Shown: in pieces, positions 8,275 through 17,497 of the stretch | Layout of the letters: each line of letters starts with the position of its first letter | Numbering within the stretch: the stretch's first letter is position 1 | Source: Chitinophagaceae bacterium UBA7600 | Lineage (GTDB): Bacteria; Bacteroidota; Bacteroidia; Chitinophagales; Chitinophagaceae | Length of the DNA stretch: 64,000 nucleotides | Direction: 5' to 3' | NCBI GenBank assembly: GCA_002478885.1 | Contig: DLKC01000010.1 | Span: forward strand, 1-64,000 | Program-made: the position numbers and the translations under genes | Notes under the pieces: model-generated | Databases searched by the model: none | The model's input: the letters and a program-made list of their open reading frames with translations, nothing else | What the model was told of the DNA's origin: nothing

Positions 8275-8525
8275 CTTGCGTCGCACTATTGTACGGCATA
8301 GCCCTATGCAGCAACAGCCTTCATTCACCATTTATATAGTACTTTTTGCAGCCATACTTTCCCGGTTTTTACAAATTGTTTCCTTTCAGATCCCTGGCAG
8401 TTACCTGGTAGATACCCGGTAGATACCCGGTAGATAAAGCGTAGTAAAAGCGCAAAAAAGGGGGAATAGGTAAAATGTACACGATAGCTGGTTCACGGTT
8501 CTGGTGCACAGGTGTGCGACGCAAC
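8275..8525. repeat. GCGACGCAA element, widely spaced inverted pair
   Basis: The left half at 8275-8294 is reverse, 29 bases after the hydrolase stop. The right half at 8506-8525 is forward, 13 bases from the stop of the convergent minus-strand gene. The 211-base centre holds an 11-bp tandem repeat (8402-8434). AGCCCGACTT between the hydrolase stop and the left core matches the outer motif of other copies. Confidence 0.85.
8402..8434. repeat. 11-bp tandem repeat, three units
   Basis: TACCTGGTAGA, TACCCGGTAGA and TACCCGGTAGA lie head to tail at 8402, 8413 and 8424. The same 11-bp unit occurs in reverse orientation at 30965-31030. Confidence 0.9.
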
Positions 8526-8538
8526 CGCGGCTCAATGC

Positions 8539-9438
8539 TTAGTCTGCACCCTGGCCCATAATCATTTTCTTATCATTCATTGGATTGTTGTAAACCCAAT
8601 ATACTCCGATAAACGAAATAATCAACGTAATTAAATAAAAACTAATGCTGATGCTTACCGGTGTGGGATCGTTGGTTACGTGTAACAGCGTGCTGCTGCC
8701 CCAGAGAAATACTACTTCTCTTGCACCGAGCCCGCCGATAGTAAAAGGCAATATGGCAACAATGGATGAAAGTAAGAAAATTAATATATAAGCGGTTTGA
8801 TGTTCGCCGATGTGCAGCGCCATCATAATACTGTAAGCGCACAACACCTGCAATGCCTGCACTGCAAGGCCTAGCCAGAGTGTTGGCCAGAAGCCACTGA
8901 CGAATGACGGGAATATTTTCTTTACCACAAAATAGTACACGGCGATACCAACAGGCAGCAGCAACAATAATGGCAGTGAGTAATCCGCTCCGTTAAAAAA
9001 AAAGTAATAATAAATAACGGCCAGTATGCCCAGGCCTGTTACACCGCTTATTCTGTCGAGCAATACGGCAGCGGTAAGCAGTTTTGCCGGCGTTCGGTAA
9101 CTGCGGTTGAGCAGTATAACCTTATATGCATCGCCGCCGATGCCGCCAGGTAGAAACAGGTTATAAAACATACCCAGCCAATACAGTTGAAGATTTTGAG
9201 ATTGGGAGATTTCTAGACCAATGTTTCTGAAATAAATATTTAACCTAAAGGAAGAAACAATTTTTGATACTACAAATAAACCAGTCGCGGCAACTAACCA
9301 CAGCCAGTTGCTGTTTTGAATAATGCTGAGGCTTTTACCCCAGTCTATCTTGCGGCTTACATACCACAAACAAACAACCGTTACAGCGATCTTGATAAGC
9401 AGCTTTGCCGCAGATTTAAGCGTTTCTTTCAATGGCAT
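8539..9438 (-). CDS. Lysylphosphatidylglycerol synthase TM-like (UPF0104) membrane protein
   Basis: This 299-residue integral membrane protein has about seven or eight hydrophobic segments. The features YWLGMFYNLFLPGGIGGDAYK and LTAAVLLDRISG are characteristic of the LPG_synthase_TM/UPF0104 family, the flippase-like part of MprF. Stand-alone members commonly sit beside GT2 polyprenyl-phosphate glycosyltransferases, and one ends 52 bases upstream here. I infer a shared role in moving or modifying envelope lipids or lipid-linked sugars. There is no catalytic lysyl-transferase domain. The stop lies 13 bases from a repeat half-element. Confidence 0.82.
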   Translation of the reverse strand: MPLKETLKSAAKLLIKIAVTVVCLWYVSRKIDWGKSLSIIQNSNWLWLVAATGLFVVSKIVSSFRLNIYFRNIGLEISQSQNLQLYWLGMFYNLFLPGGIGGDAYKVILLNRSYRTPAKLLTAAVLLDRISGVTGLGILAVIYYYFFFNGADYSLPLLLLLPVGIAVYYFVVKKIFPSFVSGFWPTLWLGLAVQALQVLCAYSIMMALHIGEHQTAYILIFLLSSIVAILPFTIGGLGAREVVFLWGSSTLLHVTNDPTPVSISISFYLITLIISFIGVYWVYNNPMNDKKMIMGQGAD

Positions 9439-9490
9439 GATCTGATTTGGTTGCCGGTTAACTTTTGCTGTAATAATAGCGCTGGTTCCT

Positions 9491-10426
9491 TTATTCTTTT
9501 GCCCACACCTTTCTTACCTGGTAAGTTTTTTTTGAACCGCTTTCATAGTAAGTGCGCATACTTATTTCAGCGAGAATACCAATGGTGATGAGCTGTATTC
9601 CGCCGAGTACAAGAATCATTCCCAGCAACAACATTGGTTTGCCCCAGATATCTTCACCCATGATTTTGAGCGTAAGCTCATAAAGGTTAATAATAATGCC
9701 GAGAAACAGGCTGATAAAACCCATTGTCCCAAAAAGGTGCATCGGTTTCTGGCTATATTTTCTAAAGAACACCATCGTAACAAGATCACTCATTACCCGA
9801 AAAGTTCTGCCCAGCCCATATTTTGATTTGCCGAATTGCCTTGCATGATGTTTTACATCTACCTGCGTAATTCTGGCGCCCTGCATGCTTGCAAGCACAG
9901 GAATAAATCGATGCAGCTCTCCATATAAACCAAGCTCTTCAGCAATTTCCCTTCTGAAAACCTTTAGCGTACAGCCATAATCCTGTATATACACTTTCGT
10001 CATGCTGCGGATAATGGCATTCGCAATCTTGCTGGGAATTTTGCGTAATACGGCGCCATCTTGTCTTTTCTTGCGGTTGCCGGCAACCACATCCCAATCT
10101 TCTGCTTTTAGTTTTTCAAGCATCATCGGTATGTCGGTCGGGTCGTTCTGCAAATCACCGTCAAGCATGGTAACATATGTGCCGGTGGTGAAGTCAATGC
10201 CCGCAGACATGGCTGTGCTTTGCCCATAATTCTTGCGCAGTTCAATTAGTTTAATGCGGTCGGTAAGATTTTCCTTGATTCGTTGTCTTGTTGTGTCGGT
10301 TGATCCGTCATCAACAAAGATTACTTCATAGTCATATTCTTTCAAAGCGGCTGCTACCGCTTCGATCATTGGTTTAATATTGTCTTCTTCATTCATTACC
10401 GGAATTACTACAGAAAGTTCCCGCAT
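9491..10426 (-). CDS. GT2 family glycosyltransferase, polyprenyl-phosphate type (GtrB/ArnC-like)
   Basis: This 311-residue protein starts with a GT-A fold. SVVIPVMNEEDNI and VIFVDDGSTDTT bind the nucleotide sugar, MLDGDLQNDP supplies the metal-binding DxD-like motif, and a conserved GNRKKRQD follows. Two C-terminal membrane segments (about 230-255 and 265-290) place the active site at the inner face of the inner membrane. This layout transfers a sugar to undecaprenyl phosphate. It is followed by the UPF0104 gene and preceded by an FG-GAP/UnbV gene. The minus-strand TACCTTTG at 10452-10445 may be its -7 element. Confidence 0.88.
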   Translation of the reverse strand: MRELSVVIPVMNEEDNIKPMIEAVAAALKEYDYEVIFVDDGSTDTTRQRIKENLTDRIKLIELRKNYGQSTAMSAGIDFTTGTYVTMLDGDLQNDPTDIPMMLEKLKAEDWDVVAGNRKKRQDGAVLRKIPSKIANAIIRSMTKVYIQDYGCTLKVFRREIAEELGLYGELHRFIPVLASMQGARITQVDVKHHARQFGKSKYGLGRTFRVMSDLVTMVFFRKYSQKPMHLFGTMGFISLFLGIIINLYELTLKIMGEDIWGKPMLLLGMILVLGGIQLITIGILAEISMRTYYESGSKKTYQVRKVWAKE

Positions 10427-10513
10427 AGTACATTATTTGCCGGGCAAAGGTAAAGGATAAAGTTTGCGGATTACCAGCCTTTAGATTTAGGCTCATAGAG
10501 CCACGCTCATATA

Positions 10514-12214
10514 CTATGGCTTCTTTCTCTTGCGCGCATAAACAAAAATCAAAGCAGACACAACGGTAAAACCCGCGATAAAATACCATAATGAGCTACT
10601 TGACTTTGGGGCCGGTATTTCAGTAATGGTTATTTGCTGGTTTGCTTTCACGTTGGTAATGGTTTGCTTATTGCCGCCCGTCCAATAAACGGTGATTTTA
10701 TCAATTGTACTGGCATTGCCCAGGCCGAAATGCGCGATCACTGAATTTTGAGATAAGTGGCTTGAGCTGCCCCCATCGATTTCGCGGATCATTTTTTTCC
10801 CACCGGCTTCCACTTCTATCTTTGAGCCTATGCCATGTGTTTCGGCCTGCACACCCTTCAACGCAATTTTTATCCAGTTGCCTTTTGCAGAATCGTTGCG
10901 GTACAATCTCGTGAGTGAAGGCATTGGATAGCCCGGCAGCACGGGTTCTTCGGCTACTACAAGCAGATCGAGATCGCCATCATGGTCGTAATCAAAAGTT
11001 ACTGAGCCGCGGCAAATACTGTAATTAGCAAGGCCATAGGAAAGCGCATGTTCTGTGAATTTGCCATTATTGTTCTCAAAGTAGAAGCTTGCCATAGGGT
11101 TGCAGTTAGGGTTTAAGTCGCCGTTGGCAGCAAAGAGATCAACATCTCCATCCTGGTCGAAATCAGCGAAATTGGCTCCCCAACTGATGGCCATAAATTC
11201 TGTTCCCAATTCTTTTGCTCTATTGATAAATGGTTTGCCTGCACCCTGGTTCACCATAAAGCAATTAGCTCTGATGTTGGTAAAATAATAGTCCATCAGG
11301 CCATCGTTGTTATAGTCTCCAACGGCAGTGCCCATGGAATTGATGCGCAGATCCATTTTTTTATCTTTTGCTACATCTTCAAATTTTTCTTTTGGGTATT
11401 TATTTTCCAGCAACATATCCGGCGTGCGTTTATACCCAAAATCATGGTTAACGACTAAATCCTGGTCGCCGTCGTTGTCGAAGTCGGTGAAAATACCACC
11501 AAAGCCAAAACCTTTATAATTCAGTCCATAGTCTTCATAAACATTTTTGAATTTCCTGCCGCCTTCATTCAGCAGCAAATAGCCTTCAGCTATCTGGTTG
11601 GCGCCTACAACAGTTGCATCATTAATTACACTCAGTTTGCCTTCGTATTGGTTAAAATAATTGCCTACATAAATATCAGGCCAGCCATCGGCATTAATAT
11701 CGCCAAAACTGCCACCGGTGCTGAAGGAGTACATCTGGTCGAGCCCGTATTCTTTTGTTGCATCGCGAAAAGTGCCATTGCCATTGTTTAAGAACAACAG
11801 GTTAATCTCTCTCGGTATCGGTTGTTTTTTAGTCCGGGTTGTGATGGTTGTCACAAACAGGTCAACAAGGCCATCCCTGTTTACATCAGCTCCCGAAACG
11901 CCCTGCGTTACATAGCCTTTCGTAACAGTTAATCCCGATTGTTCAAATACGTTCGTGAAGGTGCCATTGCCATTATTTTTATATAGCTGGTCATCATTCA
12001 TGCCGCCGGTAATGTACACGTCTTCCCAGCCGTCGTTGTTATAGTCAATTACGCAAGCGCCACCGCCAAACATACCTTCATAAACTTTAAATACATGGTT
12101 AATACCCGCCTCTTTAGTGACGTCTTTAAAACGTTGCTGACCAAAAGAAGCGATAGTCGTTAACTGAAATACTACAGCGGCAGTAATGAAGATTTTTGCA
12201 GATATTCTTTTCAT
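10514..12214 (-). CDS. CRTAC1-like protein with FG-GAP/VCBS repeats and ASPIC/UnbV domain
   Basis: This 566-residue protein has a signal peptide (MKRISAKIFITAAVVFQLTTIASFG). Repeated calcium-loop motifs of the form DxNxDGxxD (for example DYNNDGWEDVYI, DVNRDGLVDLFV, DFDQDGDVDLFA, DYDHDGDLDLLV) indicate an integrin-alpha-like beta-propeller. An ASPIC/UnbV domain follows (GNWIKIALKG to IDKITVYWTGG). A C-terminal hydrophobic segment and RKRKK tail suggest a membrane anchor. Such proteins are thought to bind calcium and act outside the cell; the ligand is unknown. I chose the Met at 12214 because it begins the signal peptide; an in-frame Met lies six codons upstream. Confidence 0.85.
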   Translation of the reverse strand: MKRISAKIFITAAVVFQLTTIASFGQQRFKDVTKEAGINHVFKVYEGMFGGGACVIDYNNDGWEDVYITGGMNDDQLYKNNGNGTFTNVFEQSGLTVTKGYVTQGVSGADVNRDGLVDLFVTTITTRTKKQPIPREINLLFLNNGNGTFRDATKEYGLDQMYSFSTGGSFGDINADGWPDIYVGNYFNQYEGKLSVINDATVVGANQIAEGYLLLNEGGRKFKNVYEDYGLNYKGFGFGGIFTDFDNDGDQDLVVNHDFGYKRTPDMLLENKYPKEKFEDVAKDKKMDLRINSMGTAVGDYNNDGLMDYYFTNIRANCFMVNQGAGKPFINRAKELGTEFMAISWGANFADFDQDGDVDLFAANGDLNPNCNPMASFYFENNNGKFTEHALSYGLANYSICRGSVTFDYDHDGDLDLLVVAEEPVLPGYPMPSLTRLYRNDSAKGNWIKIALKGVQAETHGIGSKIEVEAGGKKMIREIDGGSSSHLSQNSVIAHFGLGNASTIDKITVYWTGGNKQTITNVKANQQITITEIPAPKSSSSLWYFIAGFTVVSALIFVYARKRKKP

Positions 12215-12270
12215 GTTCGTTTTCGAATGCATTTTTTATGTACCAGGCTTCAGTTCCTGGTGGGGCTTTT

Positions 12271-12387
12271 CTTGCGTCGCACACTTGTACGAAAAAACAA
12301 CACTGAGCTGGCAGGCATAAGACAAAAACTACGGAACCGCTTCAGGTTTTTTGCCCAATGTTCAAAAGCACAAGTGTGCGACGCAAC
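12271..12387. repeat. GCGACGCAA element, inverted pair
   Basis: The left half at 12271-12290 is reverse (CTTGCGTCGCACACTTGTAC) and the right half at 12368-12387 is forward (GCACAAGTGTGCGACGCAAC), 77 bases apart. ACCAGGCTT before the left core corresponds to the outer CCCGGCTT motif. The pair fills the gap between two minus-strand genes. Confidence 0.88.
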
Positions 12388-12443
12388 GTTTGTTGCTATG
12401 AAACACAAAAGCTGGCTAAATAAATGTATTAATACTTATATAT

Positions 12444-13796
12444 TTATTTTTTCCAGCGAAGTTGGTTCACGTTGTTGCCGATTTCTTTCCCCTTATCAAG
12501 GCCTCGTGCATTATCCTGTCTTGTATGAATGCCGCCATAAAAGCGTGAGTCGGCCGTTTCCTGCGCTGCCTGCCAGAACGAAGTGAAATGCCTTGGCACA
12601 AAATCGGTATTTCTTATTTCGTCGCGTGCTCTTCCGGCATGCAGGCTATCGGTAAATTCAAAATGATCGCCATAGAGGTCGGTGAGCACTGTTGCCATTG
12701 CTGCTGCCTGTATAGCATGGCCCGATGGAAATGCGGGAAACGGCGGATCGGGCCAGAACGAATTCCATTCTTTGTCGATATGTGCAGGCACAAAAGTATT
12801 GGCGCGCTCGGTGAAGAACTGGTATTTCCATTTCCAGCAATTACGAAATGCATCAGCAAGCGCCATTCCAAGCCTGGCGTATGTTTCAGCGCATATGATC
12901 AGGGTGGGTTTCGCTTTTTTAACCGCCACTGTGGCAAGGAAAAATGAATGCCCCGGCGGTGTTGGTGTAACTTCAGGATCATCGCTCCACCAGATGGCGG
13001 CCTGCTTTTCATCCTGTGTTAATGCTTTTTCTTTTTCGTACACCTGTGCAAACTGTGTATAATAAGGAGAGCCGGGCGTTGAGTCAAAAGCAATAAACGC
13101 CGGTGGCTGTAACATGGAATCTGCAGCAAGGAATGTGCGGTTCTGTCCCCAATGCGGGTGCAGGGGAAAGTGACTGAACGATTGCGCATACAGCGGTGGC
13201 TGCCAGCATCCCGGCTTTTGCTGGAATACAAGTTTCTTGTCAAAGTTGTTTAGGTAACCGCGATGGCCGCCGTCTGTTTCTGACCATTCAAATATTCTTT
13301 GCGCAATTTGTTTTCCGTAAGCAATGGAACGTGCAGCGATCGTGTCGTTGTTGATAGACTCTTTGATAACACTTGAATAATGCTGCTCAAGCGAGTCGAT
13401 CTTTAATTTATTAGCGTCTGAGGTTTGGATGTAGATATTGCGCAATATCTCTGCCTGGCCTGCATTTAAAGCAAGTTGCCAATTATAGGACAATCCCTTT
13501 TCAGGTTCGGGCAAGGCGCCAAGCCCGTTTAGCTGAGTGGCTACGGATTGATATTCGGGATAACCGTTTACAACAGATTCATACATCGTTAAGCCGATAT
13601 AACCAAAGCAGCGTGACGCAAAGGTGGGGGAGTTGGCGGGTGTGTTCTTTGTAATATAGATACTCATATCGGCCCAGGCGGCCGCAACTTCAAAGTCTTC
13701 AGGTGGCCTTTGTTTTTCGTTTTTGCATGATGCAAAAAAGATCAGCAAAACTGTGAAGCAAGCAAATGCCGGCAAGGCAATTTTAACGCGTTTCAT
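12444..13796 (-). CDS. Vanadium-dependent haloperoxidase-type PAP2 lipoprotein
   Basis: This 450-residue protein has a lipoprotein signal (FFASC, Cys near 24). The C-terminal third has the PAP2/vanadium haloperoxidase active-site pattern. A Lys/Arg-rich segment before FPAFPSGHAIQAAA gives the PSGH motif. DSRFYGGIHTRQDN supplies the Arg and His that contact phosphate or vanadate. The long N-terminal helical region matches bacterial haloperoxidase-like proteins rather than short PAP2 phosphatases. Either halide oxidation or phosphatase activity is possible. I chose the Met at 13796 because it begins the signal peptide and sits 5 bases after the stop of the upstream gene. That spacing implies co-transcription with the large FG-GAP gene. 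Confidence 0.83.
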   Translation of the reverse strand: MKRVKIALPAFACFTVLLIFFASCKNEKQRPPEDFEVAAAWADMSIYITKNTPANSPTFASRCFGYIGLTMYESVVNGYPEYQSVATQLNGLGALPEPEKGLSYNWQLALNAGQAEILRNIYIQTSDANKLKIDSLEQHYSSVIKESINNDTIAARSIAYGKQIAQRIFEWSETDGGHRGYLNNFDKKLVFQQKPGCWQPPLYAQSFSHFPLHPHWGQNRTFLAADSMLQPPAFIAFDSTPGSPYYTQFAQVYEKEKALTQDEKQAAIWWSDDPEVTPTPPGHSFFLATVAVKKAKPTLIICAETYARLGMALADAFRNCWKWKYQFFTERANTFVPAHIDKEWNSFWPDPPFPAFPSGHAIQAAAMATVLTDLYGDHFEFTDSLHAGRARDEIRNTDFVPRHFTSFWQAAQETADSRFYGGIHTRQDNARGLDKGKEIGNNVNQLRWKK

Positions 13797-13801
13797 ATTG
13801 G

Positions 13802-16800
13802 TCATTTCTTCAGGGAATAAGCAATGAGTTGTTGACCACACATGCCGAATAAGATCTTGTTGCCGATCTGTATGCAGCTTCTCACATCTCCACGAATTTT
13901 AAAGCCAGATTCTATTTGATTGATGTATTTAAAATTACCTTTTCCATCCCCGGCAAGCAATACGCCATAATTTGCGTCAAACTTGCCAAGCCTTATTTTA
14001 GTAAAACTGTTATTGCCGCAAAGCAACAAATCGGTATTTCCATCGTGGTTAAAATCGAGGGTGTCGATGGTATATACCGGTGAATATTGTGCCTGCACAG
14101 ACAGTTCTTTTAATTCATATTTTCCAGATGGGTTACTAAGGAAGCATGAAGTGGCCATATGGCTGGCAACAAGATGGCCTGCATCTTTTAAATCACTCTC
14201 AGTGAAAAGATCATCGATCGTTATGTCCGCGTAGCTTTTAAAATCGGCAAAACGTTTACGCATTACCGGTAGCTGGCCCAACAGTTCGTCGCGGGTAATG
14301 AACGGGTATTTTTTATCCTGTATGTAAAACGAAAAGATCGGATCTACAGAGCCATTCTTATCAAAGTCTTTGTAGAACATTTCAATGGGTTCTTTTTCCG
14401 ACGCCCTGAACTGTGTATTCAAGCCAAAGTTACCTATAACCAGGTCGGGGCGATTGTCTCCGTTGAAATCGCCAACGGTAATTTTATTCCACCAGCCCAG
14501 GTAATTGGAATCAAAATACTTGCTGGTGCTGTTGATCAATTTACTATTCTCATTTTTGAAAACCAATACAGGCATCCATTCACCCACAATCACCAGTTCA
14601 TCTTTGTTATCCTGGTCAAGATCGACCCACACGGCATCGGTTATCATTCCTGCGTTAGAAATGTCAGGGCATATTTGTTTTGACTGGTCTGTAAAATTTC
14701 CTTTACCGTCATTGATGAGGATATAACTCGCTGGTGTCTCGGGATATCTTCCGGGAACAACCCTGCCACCTACAAAAATATCAGGGGAACCATCGCCATT
14801 TATATCATGTATTCTTACACAAGATTTACTTCCTTTTATTTCGGGTAAGCCTGTGCTTCTGATAAAACTATTATTGCCCTGGTTCAGATATAGCCGGTCT
14901 TGTAAAAAATTGTCTGCTGGGGTAAGGTTGTTATAGCCACCCGAAGCAACATAAATATCAGGAAGGCCATCTTTATTTGCATCCAGCACAGCAATGTCGG
15001 CATCAGCAAACATTTTGTCGGATTCGAAAGCAGGAACATTGATCGCATGGAACGAACCATTTTTTTCCTGTTGATAAAGCGCTGCAGCCTGTCCTATAGT
15101 ACCGCCGATGATAATGTCGTCAAGGCCATCCTTATTCATGTCATATTTAACCATGCAAGGGCCGTTAAAAGAAAACTGGCTTATAAGTAACGATTGTCGG
15201 TTAAAGTCATTAATGTTCGTGTCAATGTTTTCCGTGTATTTCAATGGCGCTCCTATCTCTTCAAAGACCGGAGTTATATGGTTGCCGGGAGTAAATTTTT
15301 CTTTCGCGTCTTTTTCTGAAAGCTTTACAACCTGGTTCGCGTTAACATCAGTGAGTATTTGCGTTTTTCCACCCGGCCATGTTACTACCAGCGAATCGAT
15401 TTTTGCAGCATCTCCCAGCCCAAAATGCAGAGTGGTTGAAACGCTGGATAAATAGCCCCTTGCCGGGTTTTGATCAAGCCGCTGCATTTGCCCCTGATTG
15501 TATATTCTAACTGTAGTTCCCAATCCCTGTGTGTTTGGTGCAGCGCCCTCGAGCTGAATACCCAGATAGTGATTTTTACTATGCTTTTGCGATTCATTTT
15601 CATAAATAAAAGCAGGCTGGTTGATATTGTTTACAACAAGGTCAAGATCTCCGTCATTGTCCAGGTCTGCATATACGGCTCCATTGCTGTTTGAATGCTG
15701 ATCTAGTCCCCAGCTTACCGTCTTATTTTCGAAAAGCCCTGACTGCTTATTTTGAAAAATATAGTTCATTACATTTGAAGACGGCATTTGTTTAATAATG
15801 TCCATTACATCTTCTCTTTGCAACCTCCCTTTTGTTTTTACATACTCATTCATGTAGTTTATAAAGTCGAGATTGGTATAGTCGCGGTAATAACCATTCG
15901 AAATAAAAAGGTCTTTCCAACCATCATTGTCGTAGTCAGCAAACAATGCAGCCCAACTCCAGTCTGTATTCGAAATTCCAGCTATCTGCCCTGCCTCACT
16001 AAACGTACCGTTACCATTGTTCAGTTGAAGCATGTTACGCATATACTGGTAATAAAAACCGCTGCGCACGTTCAATTTAAATTTATCCAGGTTATCCGGT
16101 GCAAGTAATAGCTTCTGGCGGTGGTTATCTTCGGGTAACATGTCCAGGGTGAATATGTCGGTGCGGTCATCGTTATTAATGTCGGCCACATCGTTGCCCA
16201 TAGAAAACTGGCTTGTATGGCCAATACTGCCTGCAAGCTGGTTGGTAAAAGTACCGTTGCGGTTGTTGATGTATAAAAAATCAGGAACAGCGTAATCGTT
16301 CGACACATAAAAATCAGGCCATCCATCTTCATTAAAGTCTGCAATACCCAGGCCCAATCCATAGCTCAATTCTGAACCGTTGATGCCTGCGCTAACCGTA
16401 ACATCTTGAAACTTCCCATTGGTTTGTTTAAACAGCCTCAACCCTTTTTCCGGGTTATCCTGCTTAAATTGCTGGGCTGTTGCTTCAATATTCAAAATAG
16501 GTAAATTCTTTGGGTTATGGTTTAGCAGCAGCATGTCTAGATCGCCATCTTTATCAAAGTCAAAAAAGTAAGACTGATTGCTATAGCTGCTGTTTGCCAG
16601 CCCATAGGCCTCTGCTTCGTCTTTAAACTGCGGTGTTCCGCGGCTGTTGATGCCTTGGTTAATGAACAACTGGTTCTTTCTTTTTTCCGGCGGAAGTGCG
16701 CCTGAATAGCAAACATAAATATCAAGGAGGCCGTCCCCGTTTATGTCAACGGCATTTACACCTGTTTTCCATGGACCCGGCCGGCCCGACGCACCGCTTA

Positions 16801-17146
16801 TGGCGGTAACGTCTTCAAACTTCAAATTCCCTTTATTAAGGTAGAGCTGGTTGTCGCCCATATTCGATGTGAAATATAAATCTACCAGCCCGTCGTTATT
16901 AAAATCTGCTGCCGCAACACCGCCACCGTTATAAAAATATTCGTAGAGCAGAATGTTGGTATTAAGCCCTTCGGTAAGCTTGTTCTGAAAATCTATATGC
17001 GTGCTATTTGCATCCAGCAATGTAAAAAGTGCGCCTGTGTTTGTTGTCGCGGCCGTCGTTTTGCTATCGATGCCCGTGTTGCCATTGCACGCAGCAAACA
17101 ATACAGAGCAAAACATCAGGTAGGAAATCTGGTTCCGGAAATTCAT
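13802..17146 (-). CDS. Giant FG-GAP/VCBS repeat lipoprotein with ASPIC/UnbV domain
   Basis: This 1114-residue lipoprotein (signal ends LFAAC, Cys near 20) carries two sets of FG-GAP/VCBS calcium-loop repeats. The first, about residues 60-500, has loops such as DFNNDGLVDLYF, DINGDGLLDIYV and DLDNDGDLDLVV. The second runs from about 640 to 1090. An ASPIC/UnbV domain (near 530-620) lies between them. Surface-exposed tandem beta-propellers are the likely fold. This architecture is frequent beside SusC/SusD pairs in Bacteroidota. The haloperoxidase gene follows 5 bases after its stop and SusD lies 350 bases upstream, so it probably belongs to the same locus. The ligand is unknown. Confidence 0.85.
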   Translation of the reverse strand: MNFRNQISYLMFCSVLFAACNGNTGIDSKTTAATTNTGALFTLLDANSTHIDFQNKLTEGLNTNILLYEYFYNGGGVAAADFNNDGLVDLYFTSNMGDNQLYLNKGNLKFEDVTAISGASGRPGPWKTGVNAVDINGDGLLDIYVCYSGALPPEKRKNQLFINQGINSRGTPQFKDEAEAYGLANSSYSNQSYFFDFDKDGDLDMLLLNHNPKNLPILNIEATAQQFKQDNPEKGLRLFKQTNGKFQDVTVSAGINGSELSYGLGLGIADFNEDGWPDFYVSNDYAVPDFLYINNRNGTFTNQLAGSIGHTSQFSMGNDVADINNDDRTDIFTLDMLPEDNHRQKLLLAPDNLDKFKLNVRSGFYYQYMRNMLQLNNGNGTFSEAGQIAGISNTDWSWAALFADYDNDGWKDLFISNGYYRDYTNLDFINYMNEYVKTKGRLQREDVMDIIKQMPSSNVMNYIFQNKQSGLFENKTVSWGLDQHSNSNGAVYADLDNDGDLDLVVNNINQPAFIYENESQKHSKNHYLGIQLEGAAPNTQGLGTTVRIYNQGQMQRLDQNPARGYLSSVSTTLHFGLGDAAKIDSLVVTWPGGKTQILTDVNANQVVKLSEKDAKEKFTPGNHITPVFEEIGAPLKYTENIDTNINDFNRQSLLISQFSFNGPCMVKYDMNKDGLDDIIIGGTIGQAAALYQQEKNGSFHAINVPAFESDKMFADADIAVLDANKDGLPDIYVASGGYNNLTPADNFLQDRLYLNQGNNSFIRSTGLPEIKGSKSCVRIHDINGDGSPDIFVGGRVVPGRYPETPASYILINDGKGNFTDQSKQICPDISNAGMITDAVWVDLDQDNKDELVIVGEWMPVLVFKNENSKLINSTSKYFDSNYLGWWNKITVGDFNGDNRPDLVIGNFGLNTQFRASEKEPIEMFYKDFDKNGSVDPIFSFYIQDKKYPFITRDELLGQLPVMRKRFADFKSYADITIDDLFTESDLKDAGHLVASHMATSCFLSNPSGKYELKELSVQAQYSPVYTIDTLDFNHDGNTDLLLCGNNSFTKIRLGKFDANYGVLLAGDGKGNFKYINQIESGFKIRGDVRSCIQIGNKILFGMCGQQLIAYSLKK

Positions 17147-17213
17147 TGACAGTATATAATGTTATAAGCAGTTAATTTTTTTGTACCCGGCTTTTGTTTT
17201 TCAATGGAGCATC

Positions 17214-17233
17214 GTTGCGTCGCACTCTTGTAC
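17214..17233 (-). repeat. GCGACGCAA element, single copy, reverse
   Basis: An exact reverse copy of the core (GTTGCGTCGCACTCTTGTAC). GTACCCGGCTTTTG lies about 30 bases to its left, a good example of the outer motif. It is on the left side of the gap between the FG-GAP and SusD genes. Confidence 0.88.
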
Positions 17234-17273
17234 TAATATCCTTTTTTCGTCAACAGTGAAATGGCAAGCGTAG

Positions 17274-17408
17274 ACTTTTCACGTCTCACAGTTGCTTCAC
17301 AACGGACTGAACGATGCAGGGAGTAATGCCGGATGGGGCGGCACTAAAGCACAACAGGCGATGATCTTTGGAATGCAGCCGGGTCAACAATTTCAGCCAG
17401 GTAAATAA
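17274..17408 (+). pseudogene. Possible gene-end remnant
   Basis: A 44-codon open stretch follows a TAG and ends at TAA (17406-17408). Its second half has protein-like composition (LNDAGSNAGWGGTKAQQ, then GMQPGQQFQPGK). It has no plausible start and lies on the strand opposite to its neighbours. It could be the 3' end of a lost gene or chance. I do not recognise it. Confidence 0.22.
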
Positions 17409-17443
17409 CCTTGCTAAAGTAACAATAGTGTGGTATAAATACA

Positions 17444-17479
17444 TAAAAAAATCTACCCTTTTCAGGATAGATTTTTTTT
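17444..17479 (-). terminator. Terminator of the SusD gene
   Basis: AAAAAAATCTA and TAGATTTTTTT pair around CCCTTTTCAGGA, with U-runs on both strands. On the minus strand it lies about 20 bases after the SusD stop, and it could also stop plus-strand transcription. Confidence 0.75.
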
Positions 17480-17497
17480 ATGTAAAAACAGTATCTG

